A stretch of 64,000 nucleotides of DNA from Tepidiphilus sp. J10 (GTDB taxonomy: Bacteria; Pseudomonadota; Gammaproteobacteria; Burkholderiales; Thiobacillaceae), in NCBI GenBank assembly GCA_945897955.1, contig CAMDGQ010000003.1, positions 1 to 64,000 of the forward strand, given 5' to 3'. The translations under genes and the position numbers were made by a program. Each line of letters begins with the position of its first letter. The stretch's first letter is position 1. The notes under the pieces were generated by a model, which did no database searches, had not been told where the DNA came from, and worked only from the letters and a program-made list of their open reading frames with translations. Shown piece after piece: positions 55,783-64,000 of the stretch.

Positions 55783-55867
55783 AATTTTGAATGCTGAATT
55801 TTGAAGCTTGAATGTCGGCACCGGTAACAGGCGCCATTCAAAATTCAAAACTTAAAATTCAAAATTG
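55783..55867. repeat. Inverted repeat with 7-bp internal period upstream of panB
   Basis: The left arm (55783-55814) is built of 7-mers of the type GAATTTT; the right arm (55835-55867) is its near complement, built of ATTCAAA units. About 20 bp separate the arms. The whole can fold into a long AT-rich cruciform or hairpin between the deoxynucleoside kinase and panB genes. Confidence 0.8.
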
Positions 55868-55873
55868 ATCTTG

Positions 55874-56512
55874 TCATGTGCCCAGATTGAAGAATTCACG
55901 CGCGCCGCGCATGTCCTGCATCCGTTGCAGCAGCAATTCAAAATCAGCGTCCTTGTCGGCGAAGTTCAGGTTTTCGCTGTTGACGATCAGCAACGGCGAG
56001 GCGTCGTAATGATAGAAGAACTCACTGTAGGCTTTGGACAACTCGGTCAGATAGGTTTCCGTTATCTGGCGCTCATATGGCCGGCCGCGCCGCTTGACGC
56101 GCTCGACCAAGGCGCTCGGCTTGGCTTGCAGGTATATCACCAGATCAGGCGCGGCGGCTTGGGGCTTCAGGCCCGAGTAAAGCTGGTGGTAGAGGCGGAA
56201 CTCGACTTCATCGAGTAGGAGTCTGGCGAACAGCAGATCTTTTTCCAGCATGAAATCCGCGACGCGGGCCGAACTGAACAGTTCGTCCTGGCCGAGTCGA
56301 CGCGCCTGCTCGATACGGGCGACGAGAAAGAACAGTTGTACCGGCAGCGCATAGCGGCGGCGGTCTTCATAGAAACGGGGCAGAAACGGATTTTCGTCGG
56401 CATTTTCCAGAACCAGTTCGGCATCCATGCGAGTAGCAAGCCTGCGCGCCAGACTGGTTTTGCCGGCGCCGATCGGCCCTTCGACAACGACATGGCGGAA
56501 ACGGCTGAGCAT
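55874..56512 (-). CDS. Deoxynucleoside kinase
   Basis: A 212-residue kinase that phosphorylates deoxynucleosides for salvage. It has the P-loop VVVEGPIGAGKTSLARRL (8-25), YEDRRRYALPVQLFFLVAR with the substrate-binding segment, and the lid KRRGRPYERQI. In betaproteobacteria this gene normally lies between folK and panB, as here. Substrate preference (dA/dG or dC) cannot be read from the sequence. Confidence 0.92.
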   Translation of the reverse strand: MLSRFRHVVVEGPIGAGKTSLARRLATRMDAELVLENADENPFLPRFYEDRRRYALPVQLFFLVARIEQARRLGQDELFSSARVADFMLEKDLLFARLLLDEVEFRLYHQLYSGLKPQAAAPDLVIYLQAKPSALVERVKRRGRPYERQITETYLTELSKAYSEFFYHYDASPLLIVNSENLNFADKDADFELLLQRMQDMRGAREFFNLGT

Positions 56513-56542
56513 GTGATGCGGGTGAGCAAGTGCGGTGGCGGC

Positions 56543-57088
56543 CTACTGGCAGCCAGTAGCACGCTTCGGTTCTGCCGGCAGACGCGCGATGTCGCCGCTG
56601 TCGATTCGAGCAAGGCAATCAGCTACCCGACCATGTCCAGGAACAAGTGCGTCTGGCGCAATTTCCGACAGTGGTACCAGGACGAAAGCACGCTCCATCA
56701 TGCGCGGGTGCGGCAAGGTCAAGCCGTGTTCATGCATGATCAGGCCATCGTAGAGCAGCAGATCGAGATCGAGGCTGCGCGGCGCGTTCTTGAAAGTGCG
56801 GTTGCGGCCGTGCCTGGCTTCTATGCCAAGCAAGGCAGCGAGCAGGGCACGTGGCGTCAATTGGGTGCGCACGCCAGCTACTGCATTGATGAAGTCAGGC
56901 TGATCGGCATAGCCGACCGGTTTCGAGAGATACAACGCGCTGCATGCGATCAGGCGGGTTTCCGGCAGATTGCCGAGTTCGGACCAGGTTTGCTCGATTT
57001 GAACGACCGGGTCGCCGAGATTGGAGCCGAGAGCGATGTAAGCGGTAATTCCGGCTGCAGCCGTGCCCGAAGCAGCGATATCAGCCAA
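56543..57088 (-). CDS. folK: 2-amino-4-hydroxy-6-hydroxymethyldihydropteridine pyrophosphokinase
   Basis: Transfers pyrophosphate from ATP in folate synthesis. The 181-residue protein has AYIALGSNLGDP, YLSKPVGYADQPDFINAV, the signature NAPRSLDLDLLLYDG and LPHPRMMERAFVLVPLSEIA. No ATG or GTG occurs before the conserved strand, so the start is the TTG at 57088, which lies inside the last codons of pcnB and implies translational coupling. Confidence 0.94.
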   Translation of the reverse strand: MADIAASGTAAAGITAYIALGSNLGDPVVQIEQTWSELGNLPETRLIACSALYLSKPVGYADQPDFINAVAGVRTQLTPRALLAALLGIEARHGRNRTFKNAPRSLDLDLLLYDGLIMHEHGLTLPHPRMMERAFVLVPLSEIAPDALVPGHGRVADCLARIDSGDIARLPAEPKRATGCQ

Positions 57089-58460
57089 GCTTGACCTCGA
57101 TGGCAGCCTCGCCGTCAGGTTTGCGGCGGCTGCGACGGCGTTTGGGTTTGGCCGTGCCGGGTTGGGGCTTGATCAGCATGGCTTCGCGTTCGCTATCGCT
57201 GGCATCGGGAAAGCGGGTCCACCAATCAGCCAGTTCCTGTGCTGCGTCACCGCCCTTGGCGCGAATCAGCAGGAAATCGTAACCGGCGCGGAAGCGCGGA
57301 TGCGACAGCAGGCGGAACGGGCGTGCGCCACTACGTTGTTCAAAACGCGATTGCAGGGACCAGATTTCCTTGATGGTGCCATCGAAGCGGCGTGGAAAGG
57401 CAAGCGCATCACGCTGGCGTTCCAGCACGGCATCCATCGCGTCGTACAGGGCGGCCTGGTCACTCTGGCCGGTGGCCTGGTTTCGCCGCCACTCCGCTTC
57501 CATGTCGAACCACAGCAGGCAGGCCAGCATGAAAGCGGGCGAAGCGGAATGCCCCTCGCGAACACGCTCGTCGGTGTCATGTAGAGCAGCGTGCAGGAAT
57601 TTCTGCCGATTCGCATCGTCCAGAATCGCATCAAGCATGGGCAGTATGCCGTGGTGCAGACCTTCCGCGCGCAGTTGGCGCACCCCTCGCTCGGCATGGC
57701 CGGAGAGAAGCAGTTTCATCATTTCATCGAACAGGCGGGCGGAAGGGATGCGTTCCAGCATCGATGCCAGTTCGGCGATCGGCGCCCGCGTGGCAGGGTC
57801 GATATGAAAATCGAGTTTGGCGGCGAAGCGGGCTGCACGCAGCATTCGAACCGGGTCTTCCCGAAAGCGTTGAACCGGATCGCCGATGATGCGCAAAACC
57901 TTTTTCCGGGCGTCTTCGACGCCGCCATGCCACTCCCAGACTTCTTCCGTTTCCGGGTCGTAATACAAGGCATTGACGGTGAAATCGCGCCGTTCGGCGT
58001 CTTCCGCCTGGCTGCCAAATACGTTGTCACGCAACAGCATGCCATCGGCAGCGGTGACGCGGGAGTCATCCTCCTCATCGGATTCCACTTCCTTTTCGGC
58101 CGACGCGGCGCGATAGGTGGTGACTTCTATGGTGTCGGCGCCGCAATAGACATGCACGATCTGAAAGCGGCGGCCAATCAGGCGCGAGCGGCGGAAAACC
58201 TGGCGCACCTGTTCCGGCAGGGCATTGGTGGCGACGTCGAAATCCTTTGGTTCGCGACCAAGCAGCAAATCACGCACCGCGCCGCCGACCACGAACGCGC
58301 TGAAGCCTGCTTCCTTCAGGGCGCGGGTGGTTTTCAGGGCGCAGGGATGAATTTGTTCCCGCCGGATGCCATGCGCTGCCAGCGGCAGGATGCGCGGGCC
58401 GGCGGCTGCTTTGGAGCGCGAGGTATTGCCGAAGACTTTGTTGATGAACCGGCGGATCAT
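57081..58460 (-). CDS. pcnB: Poly(A) polymerase I
   Basis: Adds 3' poly(A) tails that mark RNA for decay. The 459-residue protein has the nucleotidyltransferase core FVVGGAVRDLLLGREPKDFD, RRSRLIGRRFQIVHV and RDFTVNALYYDPETEEVWEW, then EDPVRMLRAARFAAKLDF and a basic C-terminal tail (KPKRRRSRRKPDG), as expected for PcnB rather than a CCA-adding enzyme. It opens the pcnB-folK-dck-panB-panC run. Confidence 0.95.
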   Translation of the reverse strand: MIRRFINKVFGNTSRSKAAAGPRILPLAAHGIRREQIHPCALKTTRALKEAGFSAFVVGGAVRDLLLGREPKDFDVATNALPEQVRQVFRRSRLIGRRFQIVHVYCGADTIEVTTYRAASAEKEVESDEEDDSRVTAADGMLLRDNVFGSQAEDAERRDFTVNALYYDPETEEVWEWHGGVEDARKKVLRIIGDPVQRFREDPVRMLRAARFAAKLDFHIDPATRAPIAELASMLERIPSARLFDEMMKLLLSGHAERGVRQLRAEGLHHGILPMLDAILDDANRQKFLHAALHDTDERVREGHSASPAFMLACLLWFDMEAEWRRNQATGQSDQAALYDAMDAVLERQRDALAFPRRFDGTIKEIWSLQSRFEQRSGARPFRLLSHPRFRAGYDFLLIRAKGGDAAQELADWWTRFPDASDSEREAMLIKPQPGTAKPKRRRSRRKPDGEAAIEVKLG

Positions 58461-58610
58461 GGCTTCCGGAAAGAATATTCGTTCATGGGTGGTCTCCCGA
58501 GGCGCGGGATTATACACATCGCCAAATCCCGTCCGGCCTTGCCCGGACCCGGCTCGCAAGCTACATTAGCGCGGCTGTTCCATTCAGACCGTCCTTGAGG
58601 ACTCCACGCA

Positions 58611-59216
58611 GTGTTAGCTCTTATTGAAGCCGCCGGTTGGCCGATCTGGCCGCTCATCATCGCGTCCGTGCTGGCTCTTGCAATCATATTCGAGCGCGCC
58701 TATACCCTGCGCCGAACCCGCGTTCTGCCAGCCAATCTGCTCGATCAGGCCTTGGCCAACCTGCGTCAGCACGGCGCCAATCCGGATCTGCTGCGCGCGC
58801 TTTCCGAGGGCTCGCCATTGGGGCGTGTGCTGGTTGCCGGGATTCGTAATCTCGGCGTCAGCCGCGACATGATGAAGGAGTCGCTCGAAGAAGCCGGTCG
58901 AGCAGTGGCGCATGACCTTGAGCGATATCTGATGACGCTGGGCACGATAGCCTCCGTAGCGCCTTTGATGGGCTTGCTGGGCACGGTCGTCGGCATGGTT
59001 GAAATCTTCGGCTCGCAGTCTCCCACCGGGGGCAATCCGGCGGTTCTGGCACATGGCATTTCGGTTGCGCTTTACAACACCGCGTTCGGCTTGATCGTGG
59101 CCATCCCGAGCATGATCTTCTATCGTTTTTTTCGTGGCCGGGTCGATGCGTTCCTGGTCGAGATGGAACAACAGGCCGTGCGTCTGGTTGAAGCCATCCA
59201 TGCCGAGCGGAAATAA
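58611..59216 (+). CDS. exbB: MotA/TolQ/ExbB proton channel family protein
   Basis: The channel-forming subunit that powers TonB, for example for the BtuB receptor in this window. The 201-residue protein has three helices (about 10-28, 110-135 and 150-175). Conserved parts are LMTLGTIASVAPLMGLLGTV, VGMVEIF and ISVALYNTAFGLIVAIPSMI. The start is GTG at 58611, followed 6 bp after its stop by exbD. No tonB gene is adjacent. Confidence 0.95.
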   Translation: MLALIEAAGWPIWPLIIASVLALAIIFERAYTLRRTRVLPANLLDQALANLRQHGANPDLLRALSEGSPLGRVLVAGIRNLGVSRDMMKESLEEAGRAVAHDLERYLMTLGTIASVAPLMGLLGTVVGMVEIFGSQSPTGGNPAVLAHGISVALYNTAFGLIVAIPSMIFYRFFRGRVDAFLVEMEQQAVRLVEAIHAERK

Positions 59217-59222
59217 GGCGCC

Positions 59223-59645
59223 ATGCAATTTCGTCGTGGTCGACGTGATGAGCCGGAAATCAACCTGATTCCATTGATCGACGTGTTGCTTGTCGTGCTG
59301 ATCTTCCTGATGGTCACCACGACTTACGCGCGCTTTTCCGAATTGCAGATCAACCTGCCCGAGGCCAGAGGCGATACCGCCAAGGAAATGCCGGTTCAGA
59401 TCAACGTCGGAGTCGATGAGCATGGCGGCTACGCGATCAACGAGGTGGCGGCGGGCACGGCTTCGGTGGATGGACTGGTTGCGGCTTTGCAGGCGGCAGC
59501 GGGTAACGAGAAAAATCCGGTGGTCGTGATATCCGCCGATGCGCATGCTACCCACCAGTCGGTCATCCGGGTCATGGACGCCGCGCGTCGCGCCGGTTAT
59601 CCACGGGTCACTTTCGTGACCCAGAATTCCGACAGCGGTCAATGA
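59223..59645 (+). CDS. exbD: Biopolymer transport protein ExbD
   Basis: A 140-residue single-helix partner of ExbB. It begins MQFRRGRRDEPEINLIPLID, with the conserved helix aspartate in NLIPLIDVLLVVLIFLM and a periplasmic domain ending DAARRAGYPRVTFVTQ. It lies between exbB and lpxK, the usual betaproteobacterial order. Confidence 0.96.
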   Translation: MQFRRGRRDEPEINLIPLIDVLLVVLIFLMVTTTYARFSELQINLPEARGDTAKEMPVQINVGVDEHGGYAINEVAAGTASVDGLVAALQAAAGNEKNPVVVISADAHATHQSVIRVMDAARRAGYPRVTFVTQNSDSGQ

Positions 59646-59652
59646 GCGGCGA

Positions 59653-60711
59653 TTGACCCATCTGCTTTCGCGCTGCTGGTATGGGCGATGCCCGATGTGG
59701 TTCCTGCCTGTTCATGCCTTGCTGGCGATTCCACTGAGTCTGATATTCGGTCTGCTGATTAGCCTGCGTCGCGCGTTCTACCAATGGGGCTGGTTCCGGG
59801 TCGTGCGTATGCCGGTGCCGGTTGTTGTGGTGGGCAATCTCAATGTGGGCGGTTCCGGCAAGACGCCGCTGACCATTACCCTGGTGGAATGGTTGCGTCA
59901 CGCCGGATACGCGCCGGCGATCGTGAGCCGTGGCTATGGCGGCAGCGCGCGGACGCCAATGCCGGTAATGCCGGACAGCGACCCTGCTCGGGTTGGCGAC
60001 GAGCCGGTGTTGCTGGCGCGGCGAACCGGATGTCCGGTCTGGATCGGGCGCAATCGCGCCGAGGCCGCGCGGCAATTGCTGGCTGTTCACCCTGAAGTGA
60101 ATGTTCTGATCGCAGATGACGGGCTGCAACATCTGGCTCTGGCGCGCGATGTGGAACTGGTTGTGGTGGATGCTGCACGGGGCTTCGGCAATGGCTGGCT
60201 GTTGCCGGCAGGTCCGCTGCGCGAACCGATTTCACGTCTGAATCGAGCCGACGCTGTCGTGATCAACGGCGATCAGTCGATCGCCCTACCGGCAAGCTGC
60301 CCGCATTTCACGATGCGCATCATCGGCGAGAACTTTTTCAATCTCGCCGAGCAGAATCGCCACGTTTCGGCGACGCACTTCGCAGCAGACCAGGCTGCCG
60401 GCTTGCTGCATGCAATAGCCGGCATTGGGCATCCCGAACGCTTTTTCCGCCAACTCGACAAGCTTGGGCTGAAAGCCCGGCCGCGCGCTTTTGCCGATCA
60501 TCATGCTTTTGTTGCGTCAGACCTGCCGGCCGGCACCGTCCTGATGACTGAAAAAGACGCTGTCAAGTGCGCCGGCCTCGGCAATCTGTCCATGCGCAGG
60601 GATCTCTGGTTTCTCGCGGTTGACGCCGATGTGCAAGCCGGACTACAACCGCTGATCATCAATCTTCTGAACGCACGAAAGAGAACTCCGCATGGATCCC
60701 AAGCTGCTTGA
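59653..60711 (+). CDS. lpxK: Tetraacyldisaccharide 4'-kinase
   Basis: Phosphorylates the lipid A precursor at the inner membrane. The 352-residue protein has an N-terminal membrane helix (about 18-38), the P-loop [11 protein letters not shown] (61-71), [31 protein letters not shown] and FADHHAF. The start is a TTG at 59653 that gives the normal [10 protein letters not shown] opening; the nearest ATG is in another frame and stops at once. It overlaps ycaR by 20 bp. Confidence 0.96.
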   Translation: MTHLLSRCWYGRCPMWFLPVHALLAIPLSLIFGLLISLRRAFYQWGWFRVVRMPVPVVVVGNLNVGGSGKTPLTITLVEWLRHAGYAPAIVSRGYGGSARTPMPVMPDSDPARVGDEPVLLARRTGCPVWIGRNRAEAARQLLAVHPEVNVLIADDGLQHLALARDVELVVVDAARGFGNGWLLPAGPLREPISRLNRADAVVINGDQSIALPASCPHFTMRIIGENFFNLAEQNRHVSATHFAADQAAGLLHAIAGIGHPERFFRQLDKLGLKARPRAFADHHAFVASDLPAGTVLMTEKDAVKCAGLGNLSMRRDLWFLAVDADVQAGLQPLIINLLNARKRTPHGSQAA

Positions 60712-60874
60712 AATTCTGGTCTGCCCGCTATGCAAAGGCCCCCTGGTGCATCACCGTGAAGCGCGTGAACTCATCTGCAAGCCGGATCGCCTGGCTTTCC
60801 CGATTCGCGATGGCATTCCGGTCATGCTGGTTGACGAGGCACGGCGCCTGGAGGAAACCGAAGAGGTGGCCTGA
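60692..60874 (+). CDS. ycaR: Trm112/YcaR family zinc-ribbon protein
   Basis: A 60-residue protein beginning [18 protein letters not shown], with the CPLC pair and a further cysteine in [20 protein letters not shown]. It is full length. The usual next gene, kdsB, is missing; a flagellar gene follows instead. Its start lies inside the lpxK end. Confidence 0.94.
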   Translation: MDPKLLEILVCPLCKGPLVHHREARELICKPDRLAFPIRDGIPVMLVDEARRLEETEEVA

Positions 60875-60893
60875 GACCCGAAAGGCGGATGAA

Positions 60894-61346
60894 TTGGCCG
60901 CCGACTTCCCGCTGCAAACCTTGCTGGATCATTCCCGGCATCGCATGGAAGCTGCCGAACGCCTGCTGCGCCTGCTCAAGCGCAAGGAAGACTCGGCGCG
61001 GCAGCGTTTGCAGGAACTGGAGGGCTACAAGTCCGAGTATCAGGCGCGCTTGACCGGCGACGGCGCAGCGGGAATGAACATCGTATTGCTGCGCGATTTT
61101 TATGCCTTCATGGTCAAGCTCGATAGTGCCATCAACCACCAGGCTTCGGATGTGCAGCAAACGCATGCGCGCTGGTCTTCCGCCCATGAAAACTGGCTGG
61201 CGCTTCGGCAAAAGGTGAAGGCTTACGAAACCCTCGCCGCGCGTCATGCCGATCAGGAAATGCGTATGCAGGAGCGGCGAGACCAGCGAGTCACGGATGA
61301 AGCGGCGCTGCGCCGGTATACGAACCACCATGAGGACCGTGAATGA
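60894..61346 (+). CDS. fliJ: Flagellar export chaperone FliJ
   Basis: A 150-residue coiled-coil protein that assists the flagellar export ATPase. FPLQTLLDHSRHRMEAAERL is the family start, and helices with heptads continue to the C-terminus. The best start is the TTG at 60894 with AAGGCGG about 5 bp before it; no ATG lies near the N-terminus. It opens the fliJ-K-L-M run. Confidence 0.86.
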   Translation: MAADFPLQTLLDHSRHRMEAAERLLRLLKRKEDSARQRLQELEGYKSEYQARLTGDGAAGMNIVLLRDFYAFMVKLDSAINHQASDVQQTHARWSSAHENWLALRQKVKAYETLAARHADQEMRMQERRDQRVTDEAALRRYTNHHEDRE

Positions 61347-61405
61347 AATGAGCATTCCGGCACGTCGCTTGCTTTGTCATCGTGCAGACGGAATGGAGAT
61401 ATCGT

Positions 61406-62548
61406 ATGGCGGAGATTCAGGCGGCGATGTTGGCAAAATTCAACCTGGTCGCGGGTGCACACAAGGCCGGGTTCAAGGGCGCATTGATGGCGGATGTGCA
61501 AAAGGATGCCTTTTTTGGTGTCCTGCAATCGCAACTGGCGAACACTGATTCGGATGCGGAACTTGCGGTGCCGGCGTTGCTTGGCAATGCCGTGAAAATG
61601 CCGCCCATTCGGGTGAGTGCTGCAGATCCGGCTCAGCCCGCTGCGGACCTGGCTGCGCTGCCGCCCAGTGATTTATCCGCTCAGCCGTCGGTTGCGCCCG
61701 CCGTTCTTCCTGCATTCACTGCATCTGCCAGGATCACGGTCGCACAGGTTAAGGAAGATGCCCCTCGGCGCGGGGTCGAGCCCATAGTGCTACCTGAGGC
61801 GGTGTCGGAAGAGATCAACTCGATCCCGACAGTCGCCACCAAATCAGCCGGATCGTCAGTTAAGGAAAATCTGCTCAAGGCTGGCGGGGCGGCAATTGCT
61901 GCCGCCGACGGGCAAGCATTGCCGCCGGACAAGCCGACTCGGTCATCGGAGATGCCTGTTGTGCAGACATCCTCCGAAGTTGATTTGTTGAAGGCGGAAT
62001 TGTCTGCATCAACACCCATATCGCCGTCCACCCAGGGTCGAATCGATACTTCAGCCACCCCCGCCTCGATTGGAGCGCCATTTGTGCAGTCTCTGCGACA
62101 GGCGGAGGCGAGAATCAACGCGGCGATCGAGACCCCTTTGCGGAGTCCGGCATTTGCCGCCGAATTGAGTGACAAGGTTGTCTGGCTGGCAAGCAAGCAG
62201 GGGCAGTTCGCCGAACTGTCCTTGAATCCTCCGCAGATGGGGGCGCTGGAAGTACGTTTGACGTTATCCGGCAGCGATGCGAGTGCACAGTTTTATTCAT
62301 CCAACCCGGTTGTGCGCGAGGTGATCGACGGGGCGCTCCCGAGATTGCGCGAATTGATGGCTCAGGCCGGGATCAATCTTGGCGAAGCCGAAGTTCGTCA
62401 GCAGGCTTTCAGTCGGCGGGATCAGGCGGATCAACATGCGCAGCCTTCGACGCCTGAAGCAGAAATCCTCATGCACCATCAGGCCCCATCGGCTGGAATG
62501 GGCGGGGCGTGGTCTAAGGGTTCGGGGCTGGTCGATCTCTACATTTAG
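61406..62548 (+). CDS. fliK: Flagellar hook-length control protein FliK
   Basis: A 380-residue protein with a low-complexity, alanine- and proline-rich N-terminal two thirds and the conserved C-terminal domain (about 255-330): ELSLNPPQMGALEVRLTLSG, then FYSSNPVVREVIDGALPRL and LRELMAQAGINLGEAEV. It sets hook length and switches export specificity. GGAGAT precedes the ATG at 61406. Confidence 0.93.
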   Translation: MAEIQAAMLAKFNLVAGAHKAGFKGALMADVQKDAFFGVLQSQLANTDSDAELAVPALLGNAVKMPPIRVSAADPAQPAADLAALPPSDLSAQPSVAPAVLPAFTASARITVAQVKEDAPRRGVEPIVLPEAVSEEINSIPTVATKSAGSSVKENLLKAGGAAIAAADGQALPPDKPTRSSEMPVVQTSSEVDLLKAELSASTPISPSTQGRIDTSATPASIGAPFVQSLRQAEARINAAIETPLRSPAFAAELSDKVVWLASKQGQFAELSLNPPQMGALEVRLTLSGSDASAQFYSSNPVVREVIDGALPRLRELMAQAGINLGEAEVRQQAFSRRDQADQHAQPSTPEAEILMHHQAPSAGMGGAWSKGSGLVDLYI

Positions 62549-62713
62549 CGTCAGCTGTCACCCCGTTTTTTCAGCAATTCAATAAAACCCTGTGTTCATC
62601 CGGGTTGAACCTATTTGTCTGCTTGTCATCTCGTAATAAAGAACATAAGCTTCTTGAAGGAACTTTCTGTTTTTGTTTGATATTTCAGAAAAACACTTTC
62701 ATTCGAGGGCAAG

Positions 62714-63247
62714 ATGGCTAAAGAGGAAGTGGCAGCCGAAGTCGTAGCGCCAAAGAAAAAGGGCAAGATGCTCATCATCATTCTGGCCGTTGTCGGCGTA
62801 TTGGTGATTGGCGGTGGTGTTGGTGCCTATTTGTTGCTTTCCAAACCCGCCGCAGAAAAGAAAGCCGGGCATGGTGACGAAGAGGCTGCGGCGAGTGAGG
62901 AGGATGCCGAGGAGGAGGGGGGGGGCGAAGGCGACCATGCGCCGGTTTACGTCAAACTCGAAGCCTTTACGGTCAACCTTGCCGATCAGGAAAGCTATTT
63001 GCAGACAGAGATGCAATTGCTGGTTGCCGATGCCAAGGTGGGCGACAAGATCAACGCCCGTCTGCCTGAAGTTCGGGATGCCATGATTCGGCTTTTATCG
63101 AGCAAGACAGCCGAGGAGCTTTCACAGCAGGAAGGCAAGGACGTGCTGGCAGGTGAAATTCAAAAGCAGATCAACCAGATTCTGGGTGTAAAGGGCAAAC
63201 TGAAGGGGGTGAAGAAGGTGCTGTTCGGAGCCTTCATCATCCAGTAA
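62714..63247 (+). CDS. fliL: Flagellar basal-body protein FliL
   Basis: A 177-residue single-helix inner-membrane protein next to the flagellar stator. The helix is at about 19-40 (MLIIILAVVGVLVIGGGVGA). A very acidic glutamate- and glycine-rich linker of about 25 residues follows, coded by a GAG/GGG run near 62910-62930. The FliL domain ends VKKVLFGAFIIQ. The 165-bp gap before it is AT-rich and may hold a promoter. Confidence 0.93.
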   Translation: MAKEEVAAEVVAPKKKGKMLIIILAVVGVLVIGGGVGAYLLLSKPAAEKKAGHGDEEAAASEEDAEEEGGGEGDHAPVYVKLEAFTVNLADQESYLQTEMQLLVADAKVGDKINARLPEVRDAMIRLLSSKTAEELSQQEGKDVLAGEIQKQINQILGVKGKLKGVKKVLFGAFIIQ

Positions 63248-63261
63248 CAGACAGGAGCGAC

Positions 63262-64000
63262 GTGGCGGACGACATTCTTTCCCAGGAAGAAGTTGACGCA
63301 CTCCTGCGCGGGGTCACCGGCGAGTCCGAGGAATCCGTGGCAGACGAGGGTGTCGGGGGCGTTCGCGCCTACGATATCGGACGCCAGGAGCGCATTGTTC
63401 GTGGGCGCATGCCCACGCTGGAGATCATCAACGAACGCTTTGCTCGAAATTTCCGCATTGGCCTGTTCAATCTGATTCGCCGTACCGCCGAAATCTCGGT
63501 TGCGCCGGTCACGGTCATCAAGTACAGCGAATTCGTGCGAAATCTGGTTGTTCCCACCAACCTGAACATGGTCCATATCCTGCCATTGCGCGGTACCGCC
63601 TTGTTCGTGTTCGACCCCAATCTGGTGTTCCTGGTGGTGGACAATCTGTTCGGTGGTGATGGGCGTCAGCACATGCGTGTCGAGGGGCGCGATTTCACGC
63701 CAACCGAACAGCGCATTATCAAGAAAATTCTCGAAGTGGTATTCGATGAAATGAGCAAGGCATGGGAGAGTATTTTCCCGGTGCAGTTCGAATTCATCCG
63801 CTCGGAGATGAACACCCAGTTTGCCAATATCGCCACGCCAACCGAAGTTGTGGTGGTGAGCACATTCAACATCGAGCTCGGCGCGGGGGGCGGCGATTTT
63901 CACGTCTGCATGCCCTACAGTATGATCGAGCCTATTCGCGATCAGTTGACCAGTACCATGCAGGCTGATCGTGCCGAAGCGGACGAGCGGTGGGTGACGC
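63262..64000 (+). CDS. fliM: Flagellar motor switch protein FliM (partial, cut by window edge)
   Basis: A C-ring protein that binds phosphorylated CheY and controls rotation sense. About 246 residues are visible. The N-terminal CheY-binding peptide ILSQEEVDALLRGV is present, then YDIGRQERIVRGRMPTLEII, GGDGR in the middle domain and PYSMIEPIRDQL. The start is GTG at 63262 with AGGAG upstream. The C-terminus lies outside the window. Confidence 0.96.
   Translation, partial: MADDILSQEEVDALLRGVTGESEESVADEGVGGVRAYDIGRQERIVRGRMPTLEIINERFARNFRIGLFNLIRRTAEISVAPVTVIKYSEFVRNLVVPTNLNMVHILPLRGTALFVFDPNLVFLVVDNLFGGDGRQHMRVEGRDFTPTEQRIIKKILEVVFDEMSKAWESIFPVQFEFIRSEMNTQFANIATPTEVVVVSTFNIELGAGGGDFHVCMPYSMIEPIRDQLTSTMQADRAEADERWVT

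Overview
The window reads as the chromosome of a chemolithotrophic betaproteobacterium, probably a sulfur- and hydrogen-oxidising relative of Thiobacillus, Sulfuricella or Sulfuritalea. Three things support this: the gene order tpiA-secG-tRNA-Leu-nuoABCD, the linked pairs murJ/rpsT/DUF3579 and pcnB-folK-dck-panB-panC that are typical of this class, and the energy genes, namely flavocytochrome c sulfide dehydrogenase, an Isp-type NiFe hydrogenase and a BtuM-type vitamin B12 transporter. The species cannot be fixed from sequence reading alone. No rRNA, phage, insertion sequence or CRISPR array was seen.

Layout. 1-3722 (minus): tpiA, secG, tRNA-Leu and the start of the complex I operon (nuoA, B, C and a cut-off nuoD). 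3850-8133 (minus): a small secreted protein, then a sulfide-oxidation module (FNR-like regulator, FNR-type operator, fccA, fccB and a polytopic membrane protein). 8644-12105 (minus): cobalamin riboswitch, btuB, btuM and cobO, a complete B12 uptake and adenylation unit. 12118-15113 (minus): rubrerythrin, a two-cluster Fe-S/CCG oxidoreductase, a DUF3501 protein and a CNP1-like protein. 15321-21128 (minus): Asp-box lipoprotein, DUF486 membrane protein, a chemoreceptor with a periplasmic rhodanese, and an RluB/RluF-type pseudouridine synthase. 21125-24580 (minus): a 1151-residue protein that may be the PPi-dependent PEP carboxykinase. 24705-28318: murJ, rpsT, DUF3579, pyrophosphatase and a phosphodiesterase.

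28583-34847: signalling and small genes, comprising a solute-binding protein coupled to a GGDEF-EAL protein, DUF3025, a cysteine-less thioredoxin/TPR protein, a degenerate HD-GYP protein and a 95-residue unknown. 34885-41529: hydrogenase locus with hypC on the opposite strand, the maturation protease, a HupH/HyaF-C protein, hynS, isp1, isp2, an unknown 148-residue gene and hynL. 41638-50505: a nine-gene A/V-type ATPase in the order H-C-I-K-F-E-A-B-D, 108 bp behind hynL on the same strand. Such an ATPase is unusual for this class and is the most striking neighbour pairing in the window.

50601-54124: a dihaem cytochrome c peroxidase overlapping a PAS-GGDEF-EAL protein. 54153-58460 (minus): panC, panB, deoxynucleoside kinase, folK, pcnB. 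58611-60874 (plus): exbB, exbD, lpxK, ycaR. 60894-64000 (plus): flagellar genes fliJ, fliK, fliL and a cut-off fliM.

How the parts fit. Sulfide and hydrogen are oxidised in the periplasm or at the membrane and electrons enter the quinone/cytochrome pool, while complex I and the ATPase handle ion gradients. FccAB appears to be controlled by the adjacent FNR-family protein. Three intergenic gaps carry repeats with a TTCA-containing 7-bp unit, one of them alongside a 27-bp tandem repeat; none of these is explained by the genes.
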